A stretch of DNA of 64,000 nt from Haloarcula sebkhae. Its GTDB lineage: Archaea > Halobacteriota > Halobacteria > Halobacteriales > Haloarculaceae. Positions 9,645 to 19,832 of the stretch are shown here, in pieces. Within the stretch, counting starts at the first letter, position 1; each line of letters begins with the position of its first letter. The notes below the pieces were generated by a model. It was not told where the DNA came from. It saw only the letters and a program-made list of their open reading frames with translations, and did not search any database. The translations under genes and the position numbers were made by a program. The stretch lies in NCBI RefSeq assembly GCF_014647415.1, contig NZ_BMPD01000005.1, forward strand, positions 1-64,000. The letters run 5' to 3'.

Positions 9645-12128
9645 TCAGGCTTCCAGTTCGTCCTGCCAGTCCCGGACCTGCGTGGCGCTGACGCCCTGTA
9701 CCTCGGTCGCGATGATGTCGGGGTCGGCCTCCCGGAGCGCCGCCAGCGAGTCGACACCAGCGTCGCCGAGCTTTTCGGCGGTCGCCGAGCCAATGCCGCT
9801 CAGATCTTCCAAGTCCTCGACAGCGGTGCGGGCCTGGTACTCCTCGTAGTTGCAGATCGGACACCCCAGCTCCCACGGGTCGTCGCTGTCGGCATCGATG
9901 ACCAGCTCCGGCAGGTCGTGCTCCTCGCAGAACGCCTCGGTCACGGAGATGTCGCCGTTGCGGGGCAGCGGCAGCGAGTAGTCACAGTCGGGGTAGCGCG
10001 TACAGCCGACAAGCCGGGAGCCCGAGCGGAGGTGTTTGATGGCGAGTTCCCCGTCGTGCTCGGAGCCGCATTCGGGACACGGCCCGATGACCTCGTCCTC
10101 GCTCTCGTCGGCCTTCTCGGCCTCACAGCGGGGACAGCCGTGGACGAAGGTGTCCCGGCCGGCGAGCATCTTGACGTGGTGCATGTCGTGCTCCTCGCAG
10201 TGCTCTTCGAGCACTTGCGGCTCGCCCGTCGACGGCAGCGGGAGCGTGTTGCGACACTCGGGGAAGCCGTCACAGCCGACGAAGTACGACCCCTGGCGCG
10301 AGCGCCGAACCAGCATATCCTCGCCACATTTCGGACAGGGGCCGAGCGTCTTGTCGGCTTTCAGCGACTCCTGAAGGTGTTCGCCGATTTCCTCGCGGGA
10401 ATCGCGCAGTTCGTCGAACACCCGCTTGAGCATCTCGCGGGACTCGTCGGCCACGTCGTCGAGCGTCGCGTCGCCGTTGGCGATGGCGGTCATGTCAGCC
10501 TCTAGCTGGGCGGTCATCTCGTCGCTGACGACGTGGTCGGCGAACTCCTCGGCGGCCTCAACGACGGCCATCGCCAGCGTCGTCGGGCGGGGCGGATCGC
10601 CCTCGATGTAGCCGCGTTCGTACAGCTTCTCGATGGAGTTGTGTCGCGTGCTCTTTGTCCCCAATCCTTTGTCCTCCATTGTCTGGATGAGCCGCGACTG
10701 ACCGTAGCGGCGGGGCGGCTGGGTCTGCTTGGCCTCCATCCGCACCTCGGAGATGGCCAGTTCCTCGCCTTCCTCCACGTCGGGGACGTGGTTCTCGCTG
10801 GCGCTGGAGTAGGGGTATACCTCGTGATAGCCCGGTTCGACGAGGCGCTTGCCGTTGGCCTTCAGCGAGCGACCACCGGCGTCGGCGACGACGCGAAGGT
10901 GTTCCCACGTGGCGGCCTCGGCGACCGTCGCGAAGAAGCGACGGACGACCAGTTCGTAGATCTCCCACTCGTCGTCCGAGAGGTCGACTTTCGGCGGAAT
11001 CTCGCCCGTCGGGTGAATGGGCGGGTGGTCAGTCGTCTCCTCGTCACCCTCAGTGGCGGTGATGTCGTCTTGCTCCAGCAGCATCTCGGCGTCCTCGCCG
11101 AAGTGTCCGGCTCCGACGAACTCATCGAGCAGTGCGTCTTCTTCGAGGTCGTCCGGGTAGACCGTGTTGTCCGTCCGAGGGTAGGTGATGTAACCGGTGG
11201 TGTACAGTTCCTCGGCGATCGACATCGCCTGCTGGGCGGAGTAGCCCAGCGAACTCGCGGCGGAAATGAAGGCGGTGGTGTTGAACGGCGTCGGCGGGCT
11301 ATCGGTTCGGGTCCGGCGGCGGACGCTCGTCACCGTCGCCGCGTCGACGCTCGTCAGGTCGGCGTAGGCCTCGTCGGCGTCGTCCTCGACCCAGACCCGC
11401 TCGGCCTCCTTGCCGTCGTCGTCGTAGAAGTACTGAGCCTCGAAGCCCGACCCGTTCTTCTGAAGATCGGCGAAGATTTCCCAGTAGTCCTCGGGATCGA
11501 AAGCCTGTATCTCGCGCTCGCGGTCGACGATGAGCTTCAGCGTCGGCGACTGGACCCGACCCACCGAAATGAAGTCGTCGCCGAGTTGCCGGGCCGACAG
11601 CGAGAGGAAGCGAGTGAGTGCTGCGCCCCACACGAGGTCGATGATCTGCCGGGCCTCGCCCGCCGCCGCCAGATCGAAGTCGATGTCGTCGGGGTTGGCG
11701 AATGCGTCCCGGACCTCCCGCTCAGTGATTGAGGAGAACCGGACCCGGTCGACGGGTACGTCGGTCTCCTCGCGGATGAGTTCGTAGGCCTCCTTGCCGA
11801 TGAGTTCCCCCTCGCGGTCGTAGTCTGTCGCGATGGTGGCCTCGTCGGCCTCGCGTGCCAGTTGCTTGAGCGTGGTGACGATGTTCTCCTGCGTCGGTTC
11901 CTTCGTCACGTCGGCGTCGATGAGTTCGACCGGCTCCACGTCGCGCCAGTCGTTGTACTCCTCGGGGAAGTCGACGCCGACAACGTGCCCGGAGAGGCCG
12001 ACGACGCGGGTGTTCCCCCACCGATAGACGTTGACGCCGTTTTGCCTGCTCGCGGACGCGCTCCCCTCGGAGAGGATCTCCGCGATGCGGCGGGCGGCGT
12101 TGTCTTTCTCGGTGATAATCAGCCGCAT
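9645..12128 (-). CDS. topA: DNA topoisomerase I (type IA)
   Basis: An 827-residue type IA topoisomerase that relaxes negative supercoils. It has an N-terminal TOPRIM domain starting MRLIITEKDNAARRIAEIL, the active-site region GYITYPRTDN with the nucleophilic tyrosine, two C-terminal four-cysteine zinc repeats (CPKCGEDM and CPECGSEH with CDYSLPLP partners), and a helix-hairpin-helix tail (LSGIGSATAEKLGDAG). I chose the start at 12128 because the family begins at MRLIITEKD; the open frame continues 91 codons upstream with non-homologous sequence. Confidence 0.95.
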   Translation of the reverse strand: MRLIITEKDNAARRIAEILSEGSASASRQNGVNVYRWGNTRVVGLSGHVVGVDFPEEYNDWRDVEPVELIDADVTKEPTQENIVTTLKQLAREADEATIATDYDREGELIGKEAYELIREETDVPVDRVRFSSITEREVRDAFANPDDIDFDLAAAGEARQIIDLVWGAALTRFLSLSARQLGDDFISVGRVQSPTLKLIVDREREIQAFDPEDYWEIFADLQKNGSGFEAQYFYDDDGKEAERVWVEDDADEAYADLTSVDAATVTSVRRRTRTDSPPTPFNTTAFISAASSLGYSAQQAMSIAEELYTTGYITYPRTDNTVYPDDLEEDALLDEFVGAGHFGEDAEMLLEQDDITATEGDEETTDHPPIHPTGEIPPKVDLSDDEWEIYELVVRRFFATVAEAATWEHLRVVADAGGRSLKANGKRLVEPGYHEVYPYSSASENHVPDVEEGEELAISEVRMEAKQTQPPRRYGQSRLIQTMEDKGLGTKSTRHNSIEKLYERGYIEGDPPRPTTLAMAVVEAAEEFADHVVSDEMTAQLEADMTAIANGDATLDDVADESREMLKRVFDELRDSREEIGEHLQESLKADKTLGPCPKCGEDMLVRRSRQGSYFVGCDGFPECRNTLPLPSTGEPQVLEEHCEEHDMHHVKMLAGRDTFVHGCPRCEAEKADESEDEVIGPCPECGSEHDGELAIKHLRSGSRLVGCTRYPDCDYSLPLPRNGDISVTEAFCEEHDLPELVIDADSDDPWELGCPICNYEEYQARTAVEDLEDLSGIGSATAEKLGDAGVDSLAALREADPDIIATEVQGVSATQVRDWQDELEA

Positions 12129-12355
12129 CAGACACCACCTGTCTCTATCATTACCCGTCGCTACGGAGTCAGTTATTCTAAAGGCTTTCGGGAAAATCAG
12201 GCGACAGCGCGGGAGTGCGGGCGCTTGCGGGGCCGCTCGCGCTCGCGCGGAGGTAGCCCCCATTACCACTTCGGCAGCGGTCCAACGCAGCTGGGCAGCC
12301 GTGGCACCACTCATCACTTCGATGCACTCTTGCCACTGCCACCCCGACTGTCTGT

Positions 12356-12901
12356 ATGGATCGCCGGACGACCAAACTCCTCCGCGGAACCGCCGCCGCA
12401 CTCGTTTTTGTGACGGCGGCGTTTCACCTCTGGTGGGGGCTCCCGCGAAGCATCATCTACGCGCAGGCGATTGAGGGGCTCTTCGGACGGGGGCTCCCGC
12501 CGGACCCCCGACCGTTCCTGTTTGTCGCCTTCGCCGCGGTGTTGCTCGCCGGCCCGTATCTCATCACCCGGGGAGTCATCGGCCTGCGGAACGCCTATAT
12601 TGCCGGGACGCTCCTCATGATCGCGTCCATCGCCGGCTGGGTGTTCTGGCACGCTACCGGGCACGGCGCCTTCCTCGTCGAGGGGTTCTCCGCACCGTCG
12701 TCCGGTAGCGGCGGACACCACGGCGGGAGTACCGCGTTGCTGATACTAGACCATTTCAACACTGAACCGACCGAATCAGCTATCAAGACCCTCGAAGCAC
12801 TCGCCGCTGCGATCCTCGTCACGCTGCTGTGGAAGGACCCCGCAATCATTCCGGGCGAGCGGCGCGAGAGCGTCGAATCGAACGCGTCGAGCGAATCGTA
12901 G
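12356..12901 (+). CDS. Multi-pass membrane protein
   Basis: A 181-residue protein with four predicted helices (about residues 8-28, 52-72, 80-100, 140-160) and an acidic C-terminal tail. A histidine/glycine-rich loop (SGSGGHHGGS) lies between helices three and four and could bind metal. It diverges from topA and shows no recognised family motif. Confidence 0.65.
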   Translation: MDRRTTKLLRGTAAALVFVTAAFHLWWGLPRSIIYAQAIEGLFGRGLPPDPRPFLFVAFAAVLLAGPYLITRGVIGLRNAYIAGTLLMIASIAGWVFWHATGHGAFLVEGFSAPSSGSGGHHGGSTALLILDHFNTEPTESAIKTLEALAAAILVTLLWKDPAIIPGERRESVESNASSES

Positions 12902-13031
12902 TACGCGGCGCAGCGTAGCGGATACTGGACGGGCTCTCAAGCGAAACGCACCTGTACGATTCAGGACCGACTCGGCAAGCAAACGGCGGTATCGTGGCAT
13001 TTATCATCAATAGTATGTCTCTTGTTACAGG

Positions 13032-13367
13032 ATGGAAACCTCTATCCCGGACGTGATATGGGACCCAGGGATGGATCGGGTATTCGAGGCGTTGTTTACC
13101 CGCCGTCGCCGAATGATTCTGTTCATGCTGAAACAGAATAGTCCACGGCCGATTGTCGACTTTCTGCCAAGAAGTGTCGGGGCTCAAAGTACTGAAACTG
13201 AACTCCGCCACGATGACTTACCCCGTCTGGCCAGTTTAGCGTACATCAACTGGGACCGGGCAGCCGACGAAGTATCACGGGGCCAGCGATTCGACGAAAT
13301 AGAACCGATGCTCGAACTGCTCGAGAACCACGCGGATGAACTGCCAGACAACTGGCCACAGCAGTGA
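13032..13367 (+). CDS. DUF7344-like winged-helix protein
   Basis: A 111-residue protein that looks like the haloarchaeal DUF7344 group of small HTH-like proteins. The core is VFEALFTRRRRMILFML followed by a second helical part ending EPMLELLENHADELPDNW. A TATA-like CATTTATCAT (12998-13007) is 25-30 nt before the ATG, so the mRNA is probably leaderless. A broken relative of its C-terminal end lies in the provirus at 43300-43422. The family assignment is from memory of family patterns. Confidence 0.6.
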   Translation: METSIPDVIWDPGMDRVFEALFTRRRRMILFMLKQNSPRPIVDFLPRSVGAQSTETELRHDDLPRLASLAYINWDRAADEVSRGQRFDEIEPMLELLENHADELPDNWPQQ

Positions 13368-13420
13368 CCGCGACAATGCAGACGCACCACTGCACCGCTC
13401 AGGCCGAGTAGGACGCTGTC

Positions 13421-14938
13421 TTAGCTCTCCAATTCCTCGCGAAGCAGCCCGTTCACGTCCCCGGGATCGGCGCTCCCGCCGGTCTTTTGCATGACCTGTC
13501 CGACAAGGAAGTTGATTGCGCCGTCCTCGCCGTTGTGGTAATCCTCGACGGCGTCGGGGTTCTCGTCGATAGCGTCCACGACAGCCTGCTGGACCTCGTC
13601 GCCGGAGGTCTTGCCCAGTCCCTCGCGGTCAACGACGGTGTCGGGGTCGTCGCCCGTGTCGAGCATCTCCCGAAGCACAGTCTCATGGGCGTTTTTGGCC
13701 GTGATCTCGTCCTCGGCGACGAGTTCCACGAGCCGGGTCATCTCGTCGAAGCGGTCGTCGATGTCGGTGATAGCCATATCCCGGTAGTTCAGTTCGCCGA
13801 GCAGGTTGTCGGCGACCCACGTCGCAGCCAGATCGGCATCGAAGCGCTCGGCCACGTCCTCGAAGAAGTCCGCGACCTGCTTCGTACTCGTGAGCTTCGA
13901 GGCGGCCTCTTCGCTGAGACCGTACTCCGCGACGAACCGCTCGCGGCGGGCGTCGGGGAGTTCCGGAATCGGCACCTCATCCTTCCAGTGGCTGACTCGC
14001 AGCGGCGGCAGGTCGGCCTCCCGGAAGTAGCGGTAGTCCTTCTCCTCTTCTTTCGAGCGCATCGACACCGTGTTGCCGTGTGTCTCGTTGAAGTGGCGGG
14101 TCTCCTGCTCGACGGCACGTCCCGACTGGATGAGCTTTCGCTGGCGGGAGGCCTCGAACGAGAGCGCCTGTTCCGCGCCCTTGTGACTGGAGATGTTCTT
14201 GACCTCGGTGCGGTTGGCGTCTTCGAGGACGGATTCGTCGATGTCGCCGGTGTCGTCCACCTCGCCCGCGTCGACCATCGAGAGGTTCGCGTCGATGCGG
14301 AGGCTGCCGTCCCGCGTCGCGTCGAACACGCCCAGGTATTCGAGGACCTCTTCGAGCTTTTCGAGGAACGACCGGACCTCGCCCGGCGCGCGGAAGTCCG
14401 GTTCCGTGACGATCTCCATCAACGGCGTCCCGGCGCGGTTGTAGTCGATGAGCGTGTAGTCCGCGCGCTCGATAGAACAGGTGCGGGACTCCAGCGGACC
14501 CGACCCTTCACGGACGTGTTTGATAGAGCCGGGGTCCTCTTCGAGGTGCGCCCGGCGGATGTCGACGCTGCGGCGTTCGCCTTCGACGGAGAATTCGAGT
14601 TCGCCGTCCTGACAGATCGGCGAGTCGTACTGCGTTATCTGGAAGTTCTTCGGGAGGTCGGGGTAGTAGTAGTTCTTCCGGTGGAAGGTGGTCTCCTCCG
14701 GGATGTCGGCATCGATAGCCTTGCCGACCTTCACGGCGGCCTCGACCGCACCCTCGTTGACCACCGGGAGCGCGCCGGGAAGGCCCAGACACACCGGGCA
14801 GGTGTGGGTGTTGGGTTCGGCATCGGCCACGTCGGTCGAACAGCCACAGAATATCTTCGTCTCCGTCTCAAGCTGGACGTGGACCTCCAGCCCGATGACG
14901 GCCGCGAGTTCGCGGGCTTCGGACGCTTGCGCAGTCAT
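13421..14938 (-). CDS. gatB: Asp/Glu-tRNA amidotransferase subunit B
   Basis: A 505-residue GatB that, with GatA and GatC, converts Asp-tRNA-Asn to Asn-tRNA-Asn. It begins with the family motif AVIGLEVHVQLETETKIFC and carries CPVCLGLPGALPVVN, RKNYYYPDLPKNFQITQYD and the C-terminal YqeY/tail domain (GQVMQKTGGSADPG). Length is normal. GatA and GatC are not in this window. With the relaxed AspRS at 0.5-1.8 kb it supplies the cell's Asn-tRNA. Confidence 0.95.
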   Translation of the reverse strand: MTAQASEARELAAVIGLEVHVQLETETKIFCGCSTDVADAEPNTHTCPVCLGLPGALPVVNEGAVEAAVKVGKAIDADIPEETTFHRKNYYYPDLPKNFQITQYDSPICQDGELEFSVEGERRSVDIRRAHLEEDPGSIKHVREGSGPLESRTCSIERADYTLIDYNRAGTPLMEIVTEPDFRAPGEVRSFLEKLEEVLEYLGVFDATRDGSLRIDANLSMVDAGEVDDTGDIDESVLEDANRTEVKNISSHKGAEQALSFEASRQRKLIQSGRAVEQETRHFNETHGNTVSMRSKEEEKDYRYFREADLPPLRVSHWKDEVPIPELPDARRERFVAEYGLSEEAASKLTSTKQVADFFEDVAERFDADLAATWVADNLLGELNYRDMAITDIDDRFDEMTRLVELVAEDEITAKNAHETVLREMLDTGDDPDTVVDREGLGKTSGDEVQQAVVDAIDENPDAVEDYHNGEDGAINFLVGQVMQKTGGSADPGDVNGLLREELES

Positions 14939-15047
14939 TGTCCGGGATTCGGTGGCGCGTGGCTAAAGGCTAACGACCCCATCCGCAACGACTCGATCTG
15001 TATTCACCCGCGATAACGGCCCCGCCAGTTTCAATACGGAGAATCAA

Positions 15048-15809
15048 ATGTGTGGCAGTGTGACGATATCGGCGTTCATCGATACGGTTCCGCTAGCTCG
15101 GCGGACGCTGACGGTGTTTAACGACGATGAACCCGAGCCGTTGGTGCGGATGCTCAAGCGGATGGTGGATTCACCGGCTGTCGAGATAGGGGCCGGCGAG
15201 ATATCGCCAGAAACCCCAGAGAACGCTGTGATTGTCGAGGACGAAGACGGGACGGAGCTGGCTGTGTCATCGATCAGTGAGATCAGTGCCTGCGTGTTGC
15301 TCGTCAACTCCGATCTGTATGTCACCGGAACGCGGTCTATCGAGGAGGTGGACACGCCGGCGGCACTGCGACACCTCGATGAGGTTCGCTTTTCGGTCAC
15401 GGGCAAGCGGAAGATGCTGCTCATCGAACTTTCACGGTACATCGAGTCGCTTGGATGGCAATCGGACGATAACACGCTTCACGCCGGGTTCCAGTACCTC
15501 TCCCGGATTGACGACGAGCGCGGGACCCGACGCGTGTACGACCGACTGGCCGACAGCGACACCGACCTGCACCTGTACGGCCTCCCGGACCGTGTCCCCG
15601 AACTGTCCGGGGACACTACTATCCATACCGAACCGTGTGACGAACTGCGTGAGTCTTGGTTCGTCGTCAACACTGACTGTGACGCCGATATGAAGGGGGT
15701 ACTCCTCGCCGAACGGACCGGACCGAGCCAGTGGCGTGGCTACTGGTCGTTCGACGCCGACCACGTCGACGAGATTTCAACGTATCTCCAGAACCGCTAC
15801 TCAACGTGA
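15048..15809 (+). CDS. DICT sensory domain protein
   Basis: A 253-residue soluble protein. The segment RRTLTVFNDDEPEPLVRML and the following beta-rich region match the pattern of haloarchaeal DICT sensory domain proteins, which are associated with light or redox signalling. No output domain is fused. The start at 15048 has a weak TATA-like element upstream. The assignment rests on the N-terminal motif and length. Confidence 0.65.
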   Translation: MCGSVTISAFIDTVPLARRTLTVFNDDEPEPLVRMLKRMVDSPAVEIGAGEISPETPENAVIVEDEDGTELAVSSISEISACVLLVNSDLYVTGTRSIEEVDTPAALRHLDEVRFSVTGKRKMLLIELSRYIESLGWQSDDNTLHAGFQYLSRIDDERGTRRVYDRLADSDTDLHLYGLPDRVPELSGDTTIHTEPCDELRESWFVVNTDCDADMKGVLLAERTGPSQWRGYWSFDADHVDEISTYLQNRYST

Positions 15810-15889
15810 CGCAGACGTACTGTCCGTGCCCTGTGTCTTCTGACAACTCTGTACGATGTATCATTCGGACTGCCAATGTCTGACGTAGG

Positions 15890-15895
15890 TATAAG
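15890..15895 (+). promoter_or_regulatory. TATA box deciding the start of the coiled-coil gene
   Basis: TATAAG at 15890-15895 is centred about 28 nt before the ATG at 15921, the normal haloarchaeal leaderless spacing. This favours the start at 15921 over the in-frame ATG at 15876, which lies upstream of the TATA box. Confidence 0.5.
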
Positions 15896-15920
15896 TGTCC
15901 ACAATGGCTGGGTTACGGAT

Positions 15921-16223
15921 ATGTGCGGCAACCGAGTCGAGGAACTCGAAACGCGCGTCAGAGAACTAGAAGCGTCGGTCGAGGGTCTGACCGACGAACT
16001 CGTCGAATGCAAGGTTCGTATCCGGGAACTCGAAGCCAGCGTGGACGAGGACAACGGATTCAGCGCCGACGAGTCCGACTCGGAGGAATCGGCCGCCACT
16101 CAGACGGAGGCCGACACACCTAACACTGAGGATACCGACGAGGTTGATAACAGGGAGGAAGCCGAGGCCGCGTCGGAGACCGAGACCGAAGAGGACTCGG
16201 AGTCCGACATCATCGTCGCGTAG
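15921..16223 (+). CDS. Short acidic coiled-coil protein upstream of smc
   Basis: A 100-residue protein: residues about 5-40 form a heptad coiled coil (RVEELETRVRELEASVEGL) and the rest is a disordered, very acidic tail ending DIIVA. It lies 21 bp before smc on the same strand, so it may be co-expressed and could be an accessory factor of the SMC complex. That link is by position only. Confidence 0.6.
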   Translation: MCGNRVEELETRVRELEASVEGLTDELVECKVRIRELEASVDEDNGFSADESDSEESAATQTEADTPNTEDTDEVDNREEAEAASETETEEDSESDIIVA

Positions 16224-16244
16224 GGCTGTCGGCCACACTACCGT

Positions 16245-19200
16245 ATGCATATCAAAGAGCTCGTCCTCGACAATTTCAAGAGCTTCGGGCGGAAGACCCG
16301 AATCCCGTTCTACGAAGATTTCACTACCATCAGCGGCCCGAACGGCTCGGGCAAGTCCAACATCATCGACGCGATTCTGTTCGCACTCGGACTCGCCCGC
16401 ACCTCGGGTATCCGCGCCGAGAAACTCACTGACCTCATCTACAACCCCGGCCACGCCGACGAAGACGCCGAGTACGACGGCGAACGGCAGGCCAGCGTCG
16501 AGGTGATTCTGGCAAACGACGACCGGACGCTGTCACGCTCGCAGGTCGTCAACGCCGCCGGTACCGAAGACGTGGGTGACGTGGACGAGATCGCGATCAA
16601 ACGACGGGTCAAGGAGACCGAGGACAACTACTACTCCTACTACTACATCAACGGTCGCTCGGTCAACCTCTCGGACATTCAGGACCTGCTCGCCCAGGCC
16701 GGCGTGACGCCGGAGGGGTACAACGTCGTCATGCAGGGCGACGTGACCGAGATCATCAATATGACCGCCGGCTCCCGTCGGGAGATCATCGACGAGATCG
16801 CCGGGGTCGCACAGTTTGACGCAAAGAAGGCGGACGCCTTCGACGAACTGGAAGTCGTCCAGGAGCGCATCGACGAGGCCGAACTTCGCATCGAGGAGAA
16901 GCAGGAGCGACTCGATCAACTCGAAGACGAGCGGGAAACGGCGCTCAAATATCAAGACCTCCGTGACGAGAAAGAGGAATACGAAGGCTACCGCAAAGCC
17001 GCCGAACTCGAAGACAAGCGAGACGAACTGGCGGCCGTCGAGGAAACCATCGACGAGCTCGAAAACGAACTCACCGAGCTCCAGACGGAACTCGACGAGC
17101 GTCAGGGCGCGGTCATCCGGCTGGAAGACGAGCTGCACGAGCTCAACCAGGAAATCGAACGCAAGGGCGAGGACGAACAGCTCGCCATCAAACGCGAGAT
17201 CGAGGAGATCAAAGGCGACATCTCCCGGCTGGAGGACAAGATAGAGTCCGCCAAGGAAACGGTCGAAGCCGCCGAAAACGAGCGCCGACAGGCGTTCGTC
17301 CAGATCGACCGCAAGCAAGAGACCATCGACGACCTCGAAAGCGACATCCGCGAGACGAAGGTCGCCAAATCCAACGTCAAGGCCGATATCGCAGAGAAGG
17401 AATCCGAACTCGCTGAGGTCCAGCAACGAATCGACGAGGTCGGCGAGGAGTTCCAGGAGGTCAAAGACGAACTGGAGGAGAAGCGCTCGCGACTGGAGAC
17501 GCTCAAAAGCGAGAAGAACGACCTCCAGCGCGAGCAGGACCGCCTGCTCGACGAGGCTCGGCGGCGCTCGAACGCCGAGGACGAGAAGCGCGAGGCTATC
17601 GAGGCGGCCGAAGCCGAGATTCCCGACCTCGAAGCCGATATCGAGGATCTAGAGACAGAGCTGGAGAAAGCGAAACAAAACAAGGCGACTATCGGCGAGG
17701 TCGTCGACGACCTGCGGTCCGAGAAGCGCGAACTCCAGTCGGACCTCGATGAGCTGGAAGACGAAATCAGCGCGAAGCAACAGGAGTACGCCCAGCTCGA
17801 GGCGAAAGCCGGCGAAGACGGCGACTCCTCGTACGGGCGCGCGGTGACGGCGATTCTCAACGCCGGTCAGGACGGCGTTCACGGCACTGTCGGCCAACTC
17901 GGCGGGGTCGACCCCGAGTACGCCACGGCCTGTGAGACGGCGGCTGGCGGGCGGCTCGCCCACGTCGTCGTCGACGACGACAGCGTGGGCCAGCGCTGTA
18001 TCGAGTACCTCAAATCCCGTAGCGCCGGCCGTGCGACGTTCCTGCCGATCACGCAGATGCAGAACCGCTCGCTGGGCTCGCTGCCCAGCGCCGACGGCGT
18101 TATCGACTTCGCGTACAACCTCGTAGACTTCGACCGCGAATATGCGGGTATCTTCTCGTACGTGCTCGGCGACACCGTCGTCGTCGACAGCATGGACACT
18201 GCCCGCGAGCTGATGGGCGACTACCGGATGGTCACGCTTGAGGGCGACCTCGTCGAGAAGTCCGGCGCGATGACCGGCGGCTCCTCCTCGGGTACGCGCT
18301 ACTCCTTCTCGGGTGGCGCTGGCAAGCTCGAACGGGTCGCCACGCGCATCAACGAACTCGAAGACGAGCGCGCTGACGTGCGCGAGGATCTGCGGGACGT
18401 GGAAGAGCGCCTCGACGACGCCCGCGACCGCGAGTCCGACGCGACCGAGCAGGTCCGTGATATCGAGACGAGCATCGAGCGCAAACAGAGCGCCCTCGAA
18501 GACACCCGCGAGCGAATCGAGCAACTGGAAGCCGACCTCGAGGAAATCGCCGCCGAGCGCGAGGACGTGGCCGACCAGATGGACGAGCTGGAGGCCGATA
18601 TCGAAGAAAAGACCGAGGAGATCGACGCGCTCCAGAGCGACATCGACGAACTTGAAGCCGAGGTCGAGGACTCGGAACTGCCGGACCTGACCGACCAGCG
18701 GGAGTCGATCAAAGACGACATCGACACGCTCGAAGACCGGCAGGGCGAACTCGACGCCGAACTCAACGAGTACCAGTTAGAGAAGCAGTACGCCGAGGAG
18801 GCTATCGAAGACCTCCACGACGACATCGAGGCGGCCCAGAACCGCAAGGCGGAACACGAGGAACGCATCGATGACCTCGAAGCGAAGGTCGCGGAGAAGC
18901 AGGAGCTGAAAGGTGAGAAGGAACAGGCTGTTGCTGACCTCGAAGAGGAACTGGCCGAACTCAAGTCTGAGCGCGAGGACCTGAAAGCCGACCTGCAGGA
19001 GGCCAAGGAGGCCCGCGACGAGCAACAGGCCGCCGTCTCCGAAGTCGAGCGCGACCTCGAAAACGAGCAGGAGACCCAGGAGCGTTTAGACTGGGAAATC
19101 GACGAACTCGAAGCGCAAGTCGGCGACTACGACCCCGAAGACGTGCCCGACCACGAGACGGTCGGGCGGGAGATTGACCGGCTGGAAACGGAGATGGAGA

Positions 19201-19832
19201 AACTGGAGCCGGTCAACATGCGGGCTATTGAGGAGTACGACCGCGTCAACGACGACCTGCAGGAACTCGAAGACAAGAAAGCGACGCTGGTCGAGGAGGC
19301 CGACGGCATCCGCGACCGCATCGACACCTACGAGGCCCGCAAGAAGGAGACGTTCATGGAGTCGTTCACGGAGATCAACGACCAGTTCCAGAACATCTTC
19401 GAGCGGCTCTCGAACGGCACCGGCCATCTCCACCTCGAAGACGAAGACGACCCCTTCGAAGGCGGGCTGACGATGAAGGCCCAGCCCGGGGACAAGCCGA
19501 TTCAGCGGCTGAACGCGATGTCTGGTGGCGAGAAATCCTTGACGGCGCTGGCGTTTATTTTCGCCATCCAGCGGCACAATCCCGCGCCGTTCTACGCGCT
19601 GGATGAGGTCGATGCCTTCCTCGACGCGGCCAACGCCGACCTCGTCGGCGAACTGGTCGACGAACTCGCCGGCGACGCCCAGTTTGTCGTCGTCTCCCAC
19701 CGCTCGGCCATGCTGGAGCGGTCCGAGCGCGCCATCGGCGTGATGATGCAGGGTGACAACGTGAGCGCCGTGACCGGCATCGACCTCTCGGACGAGGGCG
19801 ACGGAGACGAGGAGGTGCCGGCTGATGACTAG
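16245..19832 (+). CDS. smc: Chromosome segregation protein SMC
   Basis: A 1195-residue SMC ATPase that shapes and segregates the chromosome. The N-terminal ATPase half has Walker A GPNGSGKSNI (about residues 32-41). Two long coiled coils flank a hinge (about 520-680, containing VHGTVGQLGGV and GGRLAHVVVDD). The C-terminal half carries the signature LNAMSGGEKSLTALAF and Walker B APFYALDEVDAFLD. The gene overlaps scpA by 8 nt, so the complex subunits are co-translated. Confidence 0.97.
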   Translation: MHIKELVLDNFKSFGRKTRIPFYEDFTTISGPNGSGKSNIIDAILFALGLARTSGIRAEKLTDLIYNPGHADEDAEYDGERQASVEVILANDDRTLSRSQVVNAAGTEDVGDVDEIAIKRRVKETEDNYYSYYYINGRSVNLSDIQDLLAQAGVTPEGYNVVMQGDVTEIINMTAGSRREIIDEIAGVAQFDAKKADAFDELEVVQERIDEAELRIEEKQERLDQLEDERETALKYQDLRDEKEEYEGYRKAAELEDKRDELAAVEETIDELENELTELQTELDERQGAVIRLEDELHELNQEIERKGEDEQLAIKREIEEIKGDISRLEDKIESAKETVEAAENERRQAFVQIDRKQETIDDLESDIRETKVAKSNVKADIAEKESELAEVQQRIDEVGEEFQEVKDELEEKRSRLETLKSEKNDLQREQDRLLDEARRRSNAEDEKREAIEAAEAEIPDLEADIEDLETELEKAKQNKATIGEVVDDLRSEKRELQSDLDELEDEISAKQQEYAQLEAKAGEDGDSSYGRAVTAILNAGQDGVHGTVGQLGGVDPEYATACETAAGGRLAHVVVDDDSVGQRCIEYLKSRSAGRATFLPITQMQNRSLGSLPSADGVIDFAYNLVDFDREYAGIFSYVLGDTVVVDSMDTARELMGDYRMVTLEGDLVEKSGAMTGGSSSGTRYSFSGGAGKLERVATRINELEDERADVREDLRDVEERLDDARDRESDATEQVRDIETSIERKQSALEDTRERIEQLEADLEEIAAEREDVADQMDELEADIEEKTEEIDALQSDIDELEAEVEDSELPDLTDQRESIKDDIDTLEDRQGELDAELNEYQLEKQYAEEAIEDLHDDIEAAQNRKAEHEERIDDLEAKVAEKQELKGEKEQAVADLEEELAELKSEREDLKADLQEAKEARDEQQAAVSEVERDLENEQETQERLDWEIDELEAQVGDYDPEDVPDHETVGREIDRLETEMEKLEPVNMRAIEEYDRVNDDLQELEDKKATLVEEADGIRDRIDTYEARKKETFMESFTEINDQFQNIFERLSNGTGHLHLEDEDDPFEGGLTMKAQPGDKPIQRLNAMSGGEKSLTALAFIFAIQRHNPAPFYALDEVDAFLDAANADLVGELVDELAGDAQFVVVSHRSAMLERSERAIGVMMQGDNVSAVTGIDLSDEGDGDEEVPADD

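Noticed and set aside
10533-11732. Long plus-strand frame opposite topA (399 codons)
   Set aside because: Antisense shadow of topA with unhalophilic composition and no domain.
13487-15016. Long plus-strand frame opposite gatB (509 codons)
   Set aside because: Antisense of gatB; the GatB family motifs are on the minus strand.
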